From: Occallatibacter savannae
GTDB taxonomy: Bacteria > Acidobacteriota > Terriglobia > Terriglobales > Acidobacteriaceae
Length of the DNA: 64,000 nt
Direction: 5' to 3'
Assembly: GCF_003131205.1 (NCBI RefSeq)
Contig: NZ_QFFY01000005.1
Coordinates: forward strand, 124,001-188,000
In this document: piece by piece, positions 30,100 to 38,718 of the stretch
How positions within the stretch are numbered: the stretch's first letter is position 1
Layout of the letters: every line of letters begins with the position of its first letter
The notes under the pieces: model-generated
Told to the model about the DNA's origin: nothing
What the model saw: only the letters and a program-made list of their open reading frames with translations
The model's database searches: none
Translations under genes and position numbers: made by a program

Positions 30100-30215
30100 T
30101 GGCTTACACTTTGTGCTTAATGCAACAGATGCGCCCTCGTGGGAGAGAGTTGCCCAGGACAGGACCCAGTTAGGTGATCGCAGCGAACTGAAGTGATCGC
30201 ATCCCTCTTCTGCGT

Positions 30216-32348
30216 CTACGGCTTGGGTGGCGTGGTCTGCTTTTTCTTACCGAAGAGGCCGCCGAGGATCTGCTGGGCAGCGCCGGCAGGAGATTGCTGC
30301 TGAGACGGCTGCTGGGTTGTTGTCTGGCCGGGAACTTTGCCGCCCAACAAGCCGCCCAGTGCGCCCGTGATGGAAGTGGGGTTGTTCATGTTGGGGATCA
30401 GGCCCTTGAGCCGCATCTGCGCCAGCTGCTGGACGTCGGGCTGGAAGTGCGGGTTGGAGAAGGTGCCGGTGATGATGGCGGGAATGACGAGCTCACCCTG
30501 GTTGTTGGCGAGGGCCGTCTTCATGAATCCGCCGATTTGCTGACCGCCCACCTGCTGGCTGACGTTCTGTGCGATGACGGCAGTGGCACGCATGTTGAGG
30601 GCTTCGGTCGCGAGGTTGGCGGTTCCGGCGAGGCCAACGTTGCCGATGTCGAGCGTGGCCTGAAGGTCCTTGGTTTCGGCGATGCCGTCACGGACGTTGA
30701 TGTTGCCGGTCATCTTGGAGATGGTGGTCATGCCGGAGGTGTTCTGCGAAGAGCCGGGTCGCAGGAAGCCGGCGATCTTGCTGAGCTCGCTGCTCATGTT
30801 GGCGCCGGAGTATTTCACGTTGTTGAAGTTTACGTTGACGGTGCCGTTGAGGGTGCGCTCGATTTCTTCAGCGGTAAGGGACTTCACGGCGCCGGAAGCA
30901 TGCATGTCCAGATTCAGTGTTCCCTGGCCGGTGACCTTGTCGAGCGATTTGACGCCGTAGGCCTTGGCCATGGCGAGAATGGCGGGGAGCTGAGCGTTGG
31001 CGGCTTTGAGCGTGGCGTCGACGGTAGCGGAGGGCGCGGTGTAGTTGCGCATGGTGAGCTGCGCGTTGGCGCTGGTCTGGCCGGAGATGATGGTGAATGG
31101 GTTCGACTGGATCTGCGACGGCGTGAGATTCAGGTTGATGGACTGGATCTGGACGGGCTGGGGCAGGTCCTTGCCGCTCGCCTGGAGGTTGGCTGCGGAA
31201 ACGGTCCCGCTGAGAGCAGGCTTGTCTGCTGATCCGACGGCGTGGATGTTGGCATTGACGGTGCCGGTGACGGTGGTGCCTGGGGTGAGGGCCATGCCCG
31301 CGGCGGCTGCGTACTTGGCGGCTTCGGCGACGGAGACGTTGTTGGCGCGAAGGTTTATGTCGATGTGGGCTGGCGTGGATTTGGTCTGCGCGGTTCCGTT
31401 GAGATCGATGGGAGTGGAGCCCAGCTTAGTGGTGAGGTTGCGTATGGTGATCGCGCCGTTTGGCATGTCGTCGGTGAGATCGTATTGGGCCGAGACGGGG
31501 AAGCCGAGTTCCATACCGCGGACTTTGGCCTTGTCGATGCTGGTCTGGCCGTTGGCGGTGACTTTCCCGCCTTCGCTATCGATTTTGGTTTCGCCGGTGA
31601 GTACGCCGTCGGTGCCGGCTGTTGCCGGCGAGTTGAGGAACTTAGTGAAGTCGCTGACGCCGACGTTCTTGAGCTGGAGGGTGCCGTGGAAGGGCGTGAG
31701 AGTCGCGTCTTGCGCGTTGATGGGGCCGCCCTTGCCCTGAAGGGTAATGGCCTGTTCGCCCGCTCCGGCCATGTGAACGGTTGCGTCGACGTTGAAGGGA
31801 GTGCTGGGCGAGAAGTCGGAGAGCTTGACGTCGATGTGGTTGTAGAGAGTGGGCGTGCTGCTCTGGGTCTGGTCGAGGAGGGAGATTTCACCGTCTTTAA
31901 TGACGAGATCGCCGAGGGAGAACTGTTGATTCGACGACTGCGAAGATGATGACTTGGATCCAGAGCCGATGGAGGCGAAGTTCCACTGGCCGGCTTTGTT
32001 TTTGATGAGATTGACGGTGGGCTGCTGGAGATTGAGGGATTGAATCTCGACGTCTTTATGCAGTAACGGCAGGAGCTTGACGGCCACGTCGAGTTCGCTG
32101 GCTTTAACGAACGGCGCGTCAGTGCTGAAGCGCGGATCGTCGGCGATGGCGAGGTTCTGCACGGTGATGCTGGGCGGGAAGAGCTTAAGATGCATGTCGC
32201 CGAGTTGAACGGGGCGGCCGAGATGCTGCTGAAGCTGGGCCTGGATCGTGCCGCGATATCGATTGACATCGAATGTGGCAACGAAGATGGCTGCTCCGGC
32301 AATGATGACAACCACGATAACGGCGATGGCGATGAGAACTTTGCGCAT
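30216..32348 (-). CDS. AsmA family protein
   Basis: TM anchor; DVNRYRGTIQAQLQQHLGRPVQLGDMHLKLFPPSITVQNLAIADDPRF; long AsmA-type repeat body. Confidence 0.92.
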   Translation of the reverse strand: MRKVLIAIAVIVVVIIAGAAIFVATFDVNRYRGTIQAQLQQHLGRPVQLGDMHLKLFPPSITVQNLAIADDPRFSTDAPFVKASELDVAVKLLPLLHKDVEIQSLNLQQPTVNLIKNKAGQWNFASIGSGSKSSSSQSSNQQFSLGDLVIKDGEISLLDQTQSSTPTLYNHIDVKLSDFSPSTPFNVDATVHMAGAGEQAITLQGKGGPINAQDATLTPFHGTLQLKNVGVSDFTKFLNSPATAGTDGVLTGETKIDSEGGKVTANGQTSIDKAKVRGMELGFPVSAQYDLTDDMPNGAITIRNLTTKLGSTPIDLNGTAQTKSTPAHIDINLRANNVSVAEAAKYAAAAGMALTPGTTVTGTVNANIHAVGSADKPALSGTVSAANLQASGKDLPQPVQIQSINLNLTPSQIQSNPFTIISGQTSANAQLTMRNYTAPSATVDATLKAANAQLPAILAMAKAYGVKSLDKVTGQGTLNLDMHASGAVKSLTAEEIERTLNGTVNVNFNNVKYSGANMSSELSKIAGFLRPGSSQNTSGMTTISKMTGNINVRDGIAETKDLQATLDIGNVGLAGTANLATEALNMRATAVIAQNVSQQVGGQQIGGFMKTALANNQGELVIPAIITGTFSNPHFQPDVQQLAQMRLKGLIPNMNNPTSITGALGGLLGGKVPGQTTTQQPSQQQSPAGAAQQILGGLFGKKKQTTPPKP

Positions 32349-32390
32349 GGCGTATGTCCTTTCCCGTCCGCGAGTTCGTTTAGATGATAG

Positions 32391-32470
32391 CTGGGGTGGG
32401 GGGTATGCCTGGAAGGACAGGGACTAGGGAATAAGGGAACAAGGGGACGAGGGGACGAGGGACAGGGATG
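32391..32470. repeat. G-rich degenerate tandem repeat
   Basis: GGGACTAGGGAATAAGGGAACAAGGGGACGAGGGGACGAGGGACAGGG. Confidence 0.7.
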
Positions 32471-32517
32471 GTGAGTAGTGAGCGTGAGCGGCTGTGGAGG
32501 CTGGATGCGGTGCGGAA

Positions 32518-33507
32518 TCATTCCTCGGCGGGGAAGCGGACGCCGAGGGCTCGGCGGGCTTGTTGAAGGAGATGGGCCATTCCGAGGGACATGGAGTGCG
32601 GGATGACGTGGCTTTCCATGTGGCCCTGGCGCAGGAGGTCGCAGAAGTGTTCGGTCTCGTAGTTGAAGCCGCCTGCAGTGTAGGACTCTTCGAGTTCGAC
32701 CATGCGGCCGTCGACGTAGTGCACCGTAGCGCGTGCGGGATTCCACCAGTTGGCGTGCAGGATGACGTAGCCGCGGGGAGCGGATAGGAGTGCATCTCCG
32801 TGGCTGAGCAAGTCGATGCCGGTGTGGAGCTGGGCCATTCCGCGCTCATGTTCGGATTGGAAGATGGCGAAAGTGTCGACTCCTGCCGTACTGACGCGAC
32901 CCATGGTTTGGAGGCGCTTGAGCGGTCCGAGCCAGTCGAGGGCGAGGAAGGCTTCGTAGGGACCGATGCCGAGAATGCCGCCGCCGCCGAGTTCGGGGAA
33001 ATGTAGGGGGTAGTCCGGCCCGATGGAGGAGTCGCAGTGTCCGGCACGGACGAAACCGACTGGGCCAATGGGGTCTGTGTCGAGGTGCTCGCGCAGCCGG
33101 CGATAAAGCGGGAAGAAGGGCGGCTTCATCGCTTCCATGAAGAGCCGGTTGTGCCGTCGGGCGGCGGCGATGACGTGCTGAACCTGTGCGACGTTCAGCG
33201 CTGCCGGCTTTTCGCAGAGGACGTGCTTGCCAGCCTGGAGCGCGGCGATGCAGAGATCCGCGTGGGTGTCGGGATGGGTTGCGACGTAGATGGCGTCGAG
33301 CTCAGACGAGAGCAGGGCAGCGAGCGTCGGGGCTACTGTTGGAACGAGAAAGCGTTCGGCATAGTTCGCGGCGCGTTCGGCGTTGCGGCCCCACACCGCC
33401 GCGATCTCCGCGTGCTGAACTGCTGTCATGCCCTGGGCAAACCGCGCGGCGGCACGGCCAGGGCCGATTACGCCGAAGCGGATGACCTTGGAAGGATGCG
33501 AAACCAT
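32518..33507 (-). CDS. Gfo/Idh/MocA family oxidoreductase
   Basis: IRFGVIGPGRAAARFAQGM...AIYVATHPDTHADLCIAALQAGKHVLCEKPAALN. Confidence 0.93.
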   Translation of the reverse strand: MVSHPSKVIRFGVIGPGRAAARFAQGMTAVQHAEIAAVWGRNAERAANYAERFLVPTVAPTLAALLSSELDAIYVATHPDTHADLCIAALQAGKHVLCEKPAALNVAQVQHVIAAARRHNRLFMEAMKPPFFPLYRRLREHLDTDPIGPVGFVRAGHCDSSIGPDYPLHFPELGGGGILGIGPYEAFLALDWLGPLKRLQTMGRVSTAGVDTFAIFQSEHERGMAQLHTGIDLLSHGDALLSAPRGYVILHANWWNPARATVHYVDGRMVELEESYTAGGFNYETEHFCDLLRQGHMESHVIPHSMSLGMAHLLQQARRALGVRFPAEE

Positions 33508-33512
33508 CCGGT

Positions 33513-34373
33513 TTACCGGAGCAGATCTTCGAGCGTGGTGCTCAGGTCAGTCTTCTCGTCGCGGTACTTGACGATGACCGGAGCGTAGAGCGAGAGGCCC
33601 CAGCTCTGCGCGTTTGGATGGCCCTTTCCAGAGCCGATGGCGCGGGAACCAGGAACGACGACTGCCTTCTCGGGGATGATGAGCGGGGATTCTGGTGTAG
33701 CGCGGAGCGTCTTGCCTTTGACGAGGTCGAAGACGGGCGTGCCACGGGTCAGGATCGTGCCGGGGGCGAGGACTGCGCCAGAGCGCACGATGGTTCCTTC
33801 ATAGACGCCGCAGTTGCCGCCCACCATGGCGTCGTCCTCGATGATGACGGGGCTGGCGTTGATGGGCTCGAGTACGCCGCCGATTTGGGCTGCCGCGCTG
33901 AGGTGCACACGCCTGCCGATCTGCGCGCAAGAGCCGACCAGGGCGTGCGAGTCGACCATTGTTCCTTCGTCTACCCATGCGCCGGCGTTAATGTACATGG
34001 GAGGCATGCAGACGACGCCTCGGGCGACGTAAGCTCCGGCTCTGATGGAGGAGCCACCGGGGACAACGCGTACGCCATCTTCTGCGGTAAACAGCCGGAC
34101 GGGGTAGGTGTGCTTGTCGACGAAGGAGAGGCCGGCCCCGGTGAGGTCGTGTAAGGCGCCGAGCCGGAAGCCCAACAGGATCCCTTTTTTCACCCAGGCG
34201 TTGACACGCCAGCCGGTGGGGGATTGAGGGTCGGGAGAGGCGGAACGCACGACGCCTTGCTCGAGAGCGTCGCGGAGTTCAAGGAAGGCCGCCATTGCAG
34301 CCGGGTCGGAGCTGGCGGCTGCTCCCGCGGCAAAGTGAGCCTCAATAGCCTGTTCAAGCTGAAGGGTTTCCAT
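33513..34373 (-). CDS. dapD: 2,3,4,5-tetrahydropyridine-2,6-dicarboxylate N-succinyltransferase
   Basis: [66 protein letters not shown] hexapeptide repeat. Confidence 0.95.
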   Translation of the reverse strand: METLQLEQAIEAHFAAGAAASSDPAAMAAFLELRDALEQGVVRSASPDPQSPTGWRVNAWVKKGILLGFRLGALHDLTGAGLSFVDKHTYPVRLFTAEDGVRVVPGGSSIRAGAYVARGVVCMPPMYINAGAWVDEGTMVDSHALVGSCAQIGRRVHLSAAAQIGGVLEPINASPVIIEDDAMVGGNCGVYEGTIVRSGAVLAPGTILTRGTPVFDLVKGKTLRATPESPLIIPEKAVVVPGSRAIGSGKGHPNAQSWGLSLYAPVIVKYRDEKTDLSTTLEDLLR

Positions 34374-34457
34374 GTCTGCATCGAGTTTATCGGAGGCAGT
34401 GGACTCACGAAGGTTCAAGCTGAGGAGAGTGGCAACGATTCCACGTCTAAAACAAGA

Positions 34458-34484
34458 ACGGCGCCAAGTGCTGATTGGCGCCGT
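34458..34484 (-). terminator. Rho-independent terminator (minus strand)
   Basis: ACGGCGCCAA-GTGCTGA-TTGGCGCCGT; on the minus strand followed by TCTTGTTTT. Confidence 0.7.
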
Positions 34485-34508
34485 GTGCGAGGAGAATAGG
34501 GCCCGGAA

Positions 34509-34844
34509 CTACGCAGCTGAAACCGGAGACACCTTGCCGCGGGGGCGGGGGAGTGCCGAAACCGGCTGCAGCTGAAATGAATTCTCGCCGGAGGGAATCA
34601 TTGCCATGGGCACGGTGCGATTTGCCGTTCCATGATTTTTCGATTCCAGCCAGGCGCAGAGCCTTGGGTCGTAGATTTCCGGCTGGCCCTGCCAGAAATC
34701 GGGCTTGAGTCCGCACTGAATGCGGAGATGCCCAAGCTGGAGTTCAATGTTCTTCGTACCCTTCGGGAAGTATCGGCGCACGTTGCCGGAGCCGACGTGC
34801 AACCCGGTCACTCCGTGACCTTTGCTTTGCGTTTTGACCACCAT
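34509..34844 (-). CDS. Hypothetical protein
   Basis: [69 protein letters not shown]; followed by terminator. Confidence 0.65.
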   Translation of the reverse strand: MVVKTQSKGHGVTGLHVGSGNVRRYFPKGTKNIELQLGHLRIQCGLKPDFWQGQPEIYDPRLCAWLESKNHGTANRTVPMAMIPSGENSFQLQPVSALPRPRGKVSPVSAA

Positions 34845-35135
34845 AGGAACCTGCTCTTCATGTCGGTTGAGAGTTGAACAAACGAGAGGAACCGAGAACA
34901 GCGAGGAAATAAGCCGAAAGGGATGCCTCAACTGCGTTGAAGGTCCGGTGAGGCAAGAGTCTGGGCTGAAAGGAGAATGCTGGGCGCGTGAAAGTCTTTT
35001 GTGAGGAGGCGGCCTGCGCCCATTGGCACATGCCCACACAGAACAAGGATGCCTGCGACGGATGAGAAGGTTGTTTCAGGTTTGAAAAATTGTGAATAAG
35101 GTTGTAGACCCCGGCGGGAGAGGGTGGGGTGGAAG

Positions 35136-36254
35136 TTACCTCTGGAGGAGAGCCTGACGCAGGCTGGTTGCCACTTCCTGCTGCTCTTCCTCGGTGATCC
35201 TGGTGAAGAAAGGCAGAGCCAGGGTGCGCGGCCCCACGGACTCTGCGACGGGCATCGGTTGACGATTGAACCGGCTCCATGCCGGCTGCTGATGAATCGG
35301 CTCAAAGTAGGTTGCGGTCGCTACTCCATCGGCCGCAAGACATTCTCTCAAGCGGGTCCTATCGACTCCGACTCCGAGGCGAATGACGTACACAAACCAG
35401 CTGATCTCGATTCCGGGCAAGGCGATGGGCGGCAGTTCAATCGCATTGATGCCTTCGAGCAGGCGATGGTAGCGTTCCGCAGCCTGGCGGCGCTTGGAGA
35501 GGATCTCGTCGATGCGCTGCAATTGCACTCTGCCCAGTGCACATGCAATGTCGGAGAGGCGGTAATTGAATCCGATGTCCCAAGTGCCGGGAAGGTCTGG
35601 AGAGTTTGCAGGGTGGGGCTGGCGTGCTCGTCCCTGATTGCGCAGTTGCTCAAGGCGCTGGGCATGGATTTGAGAGTGCGCCAGGACGGCTCCTCCCTCG
35701 CCAGTGGTGATCTGCTTGTTGGGGTAGAAGCCGAAGATCGAGAGGTCCCCGAAGGCTCCGGCGCGCTTGTCTCCGATCTTCGCTCCGATGGCCTCGCAGG
35801 CGTCCTCAATAATGACCAGGTTGTGCGCCGACGCCAGCTCGCGCAGACCGATCATGTCGGCCGGAATTCCAAACGTGTGGACGGCGATGATCGCGCGGGT
35901 GCGTGGCGTGATCACCTTTTTGACGCTTTCGGGAGTCAGGTTGAGAGTCAGCTCGTCGACATCGGCGAAAACCGGGGTGGCGCCAACCTGCGCAACTGCG
36001 TTCGCAACGGCAATAAAAGCGAAGGAGGGCACGATGACTTCATGGCCTGCGCCGATGGCGAGCGTGAGGAGGGCCATCTGCAAGCCGGCCGTTCCGCTGC
36101 TGACAGCAACGGCGTGCGGGACGGAGTGGTATTCAGCCATGGCCTTCTCAAACGCGTCAAGTTCGGGGCCCATGCAGAGCTGCGGGGTTCGGAGCACGGC
36201 TGTGACTGCGGCGATCTCAGCTTCTGTGATGTCGGGACTGGAGAGGGGAATCAT
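35136..36254 (-). CDS. DegT/DnrJ/EryC1/StrS-family aminotransferase
   Basis: MIPLSSPDITEAEIAAVTAVLRT, AVAVSSGTAGLQMALL, VIIEDACEAIGAKIGDKRAGAFGDLSIFGFYPNKQITTGEGG. Confidence 0.95.
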   Translation of the reverse strand: MIPLSSPDITEAEIAAVTAVLRTPQLCMGPELDAFEKAMAEYHSVPHAVAVSSGTAGLQMALLTLAIGAGHEVIVPSFAFIAVANAVAQVGATPVFADVDELTLNLTPESVKKVITPRTRAIIAVHTFGIPADMIGLRELASAHNLVIIEDACEAIGAKIGDKRAGAFGDLSIFGFYPNKQITTGEGGAVLAHSQIHAQRLEQLRNQGRARQPHPANSPDLPGTWDIGFNYRLSDIACALGRVQLQRIDEILSKRRQAAERYHRLLEGINAIELPPIALPGIEISWFVYVIRLGVGVDRTRLRECLAADGVATATYFEPIHQQPAWSRFNRQPMPVAESVGPRTLALPFFTRITEEEQQEVATSLRQALLQR

Positions 36255-37436
36255 CTAGCGAATGGACCTCGGTATCGGCGCGGGCGCTTTTACCAGCAAC
36301 TTGCGGAGCGGAACAGAGGCGAGCACCCTGACGATGGTTTTCGAGGCCGTGCCGCTGCCGTAAGGGTTCTGCATTCCGCGGAGCCCTGCTCGAAACGACA
36401 GGTTCATCGCTTTTTTGAGAGAGCTGAGAATCTCGCTCGTGTCGGCGCGCGAGTCGATGACGTTGCGGCCGCGCTCGCGGCCCTGCTGGCGCATGCCGAC
36501 GTTGACTACAGGGAGCGCGAATGACGCGGCTTCCATGATGCCGCTGGAGGAGTTGCCGATCATCGCATCGACCTGACCGAGGAGGCTCCAGTAGGTCACA
36601 GCATCGAGGTTGACGAAGAGATGTGCGTCAGCGCGGGATGAGACCAGCGCTCGCGTGCGATCGATGAGCGCGTGGCTGCCTGCGTCCGTGTTGGGATAGA
36701 CGAAGATCAGCTGGCCTGGTGCTTTTTCCAGTGCCGTAAAGAGGGCGTCGGCTTCAGCATTCGTGTTCTTGAGAATGGTGACTGGGTGCCAGGCGACCAG
36801 GATGCTTGGTTTGGCCAACTTCAGACGCAGCTTGGACTGCAGATCGGCGCGGCGAAGGAGCTTCGATCTCTTCAAATGATCAAGAGAGGGAGCGCCGGCG
36901 TGATGCACGCGCCATGGTTCCTCGCACATGGCGATCACGCGGCGGCGAGCGGTATTGGTCGAAGTGAAGTGGACGTGGGCCAGCTTCGTGATTGCGTTGC
37001 GGACCTGGTCGTCGATGGCGCCCTGGCTTACCTCGCCGCCTTCGATGTGCGCGATTGGGATGCGCATGGCGACGGCTACGCTTGCGGGGGCCAGCATTTC
37101 GTAGCGGTCGGCGATGAGGAGGAGGAGGTCTGGACGCCAGGCAGTCAATGCGTCGGACAAAGACTGGATGGCGATTCCGATCGTCTTTGCCATGCCGGTG
37201 TCCGTGTCCGAATTGAGGAGGCACTCAATGCCGGCTTTGATGGGGAATCCGTTGCGCTCGATCTCGGCAATGGTGTTGCCGTACTGCGGGGCAAGATGCG
37301 GTCCGAGGGCGAAGACCCCGAGGTCAATGGATGGATGCTCTTGAAGTTCGCGCAAGGGCCAGTAGAGATGGCTGAAGTCGGCGCGCGAGGTGGTGACGAC
37401 GGCGATTCTTCTGCGGCCATCGGCTTGCTTACCCAT
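36255..37436 (-). CDS. UDP-N-acetylglucosamine 2-epimerase (hydrolysing), NeuC/LegG-like
   Basis: RRIAVVTTSRADFSHLYWPLRELQ, DLLLLIADRYEMLAPASVAVAMRIPIAHIEGGEVSQGAIDDQVRNAITKLAHVHF; start ATG 37436 overlaps the upstream stop (ATGGGTAA). Confidence 0.9.
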   Translation of the reverse strand: MGKQADGRRRIAVVTTSRADFSHLYWPLRELQEHPSIDLGVFALGPHLAPQYGNTIAEIERNGFPIKAGIECLLNSDTDTGMAKTIGIAIQSLSDALTAWRPDLLLLIADRYEMLAPASVAVAMRIPIAHIEGGEVSQGAIDDQVRNAITKLAHVHFTSTNTARRRVIAMCEEPWRVHHAGAPSLDHLKRSKLLRRADLQSKLRLKLAKPSILVAWHPVTILKNTNAEADALFTALEKAPGQLIFVYPNTDAGSHALIDRTRALVSSRADAHLFVNLDAVTYWSLLGQVDAMIGNSSSGIMEAASFALPVVNVGMRQQGRERGRNVIDSRADTSEILSSLKKAMNLSFRAGLRGMQNPYGSGTASKTIVRVLASVPLRKLLVKAPAPIPRSIR

Positions 37437-38499
37437 GAAGAACCGCCGAAGTGTTTGCCAGGGCAAGCACGGCTGGGCTGGGCTCGTAAGCGGGGACCAG
37501 CTCGGTCAGTGAGTGCAGAGCCGCTTTGACGTCGCGTGTCTTCAGGCTGTCCTTAACAGATTGCAACTGGTGATGTATTGAGCGACGCGCAGTGGTTGCC
37601 GCCGCGATACGAACGATTCCGGAAGCAGGGTCGCCATTCGCGATTTCGTCATCGGCCCAAAGCTGCTCTGACATCTTTTCGCCGATGCGAAGGCCGGTGA
37701 ACTCGATAGCGATGTTGCGTTCCGGCGCGAGGGCCTTTGCCATAAAGGAGGCGAGGTCTGCGATGCGATGGGCCCTGGTGAGCAGAGGGATGATGATGGA
37801 GGCTCGGTCCGGCGACGATGCCGCAGAGACAAGCAACTCCACGGCTTCCGCAAGCGTGAGGAAATAGCGTTCTGCGGCGCTGTCTGTTACGGTGAGAGGC
37901 CGGCCGGCAGCGATCTGTTGCGCGAAGACTTCGCTGACGCTCCCGCGAGAGCCGAGCACGTTCGCAAGCCGAACCACAACTCCGTTGGAAGCGAGGACGA
38001 TCTTCTCCGCGACATGTTTTGTCGCGCCCATGACGGAGCGTGGAGCGACGGCTTTGTCGGTGGAGAGCAGCAGGATGCGAGCGCCGTGCTCGACTGCGGC
38101 ATCGGCTAGCGCCGCTGTTCCGACGACGTTGTTGGCGATCGCGGAGAGGGGCTGCTCTTCCAGCATGGGCACGTGTTTGAAGGCCGCTGTGTGAATGACC
38201 GTGGCCGGTCTGTGTCTTGCGAAGATCTCTGCGAGGAGTTCACGATCGGCGACGTTGCCGAGGTAGGAGGTGTGGCTGCCCCATGATGGAAGCGAAGGTT
38301 GAAGCTCGTAGAGGCCGGCCTCGGAGGAATCGAGGAGAATGAGTTCGACGCCAGCGTGCGCCAGCCGGGAGACAACCCCTGAGCCAATGGATCCTGCGGC
38401 ACCGGTGACCAGAACGGGTCTTTGCCTAAGCTCGGCGAGATTTTCCATGGACGCTGCCGGCAGCGGCTGACGCTGCAGGAAGGCGTACCAATCAAGCAT
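37429..38499 (-). CDS. FlaA1/CapD/PseB-like nucleotide-sugar dehydratase (soluble form)
   Basis: RPVLVTGAAGSIGSGVVSRLAHAGVELILLDSSEAGLYEL...VIHTAAFKHVPMLEEQPLSAIANNVVGT...LLLSTDKAVAPRSVMGATK. Confidence 0.9.
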   Translation of the reverse strand: MLDWYAFLQRQPLPAASMENLAELRQRPVLVTGAAGSIGSGVVSRLAHAGVELILLDSSEAGLYELQPSLPSWGSHTSYLGNVADRELLAEIFARHRPATVIHTAAFKHVPMLEEQPLSAIANNVVGTAALADAAVEHGARILLLSTDKAVAPRSVMGATKHVAEKIVLASNGVVVRLANVLGSRGSVSEVFAQQIAAGRPLTVTDSAAERYFLTLAEAVELLVSAASSPDRASIIIPLLTRAHRIADLASFMAKALAPERNIAIEFTGLRIGEKMSEQLWADDEIANGDPASGIVRIAAATTARRSIHHQLQSVKDSLKTRDVKAALHSLTELVPAYEPSPAVLALANTSAVLHG

Positions 38500-38718
38500 G
38501 CCGGACGAAGGGATCACTGAGCGAAGTATAAATTGACGGCGGATGGCGCGATTGCCGCTGGAGCGGCCGAGTTGAGCCCCATGGAAACGCCTGCTTATAG
38601 CTTTGGCGGTATGGAAGCCGCTCATTTGCTGCGGCTTCTGACGTAACCCTCAACTCGCATACACTGAGATGTTCCGCAATATGCAGTCTGTCAGTGGCCG
38701 GCTGCTCGGGAGTAAGAC

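Noticed and set aside
31355-32746. 463 aa minus-strand ORF overlapping asmA in another frame
   Set aside because: Ser/Pro/Arg low-complexity translation; the asmA frame is convincing.
35124-36524. 466 aa plus-strand ORF
   Set aside because: Antisense to DegT aminotransferase/NeuC-like genes, no family signature.
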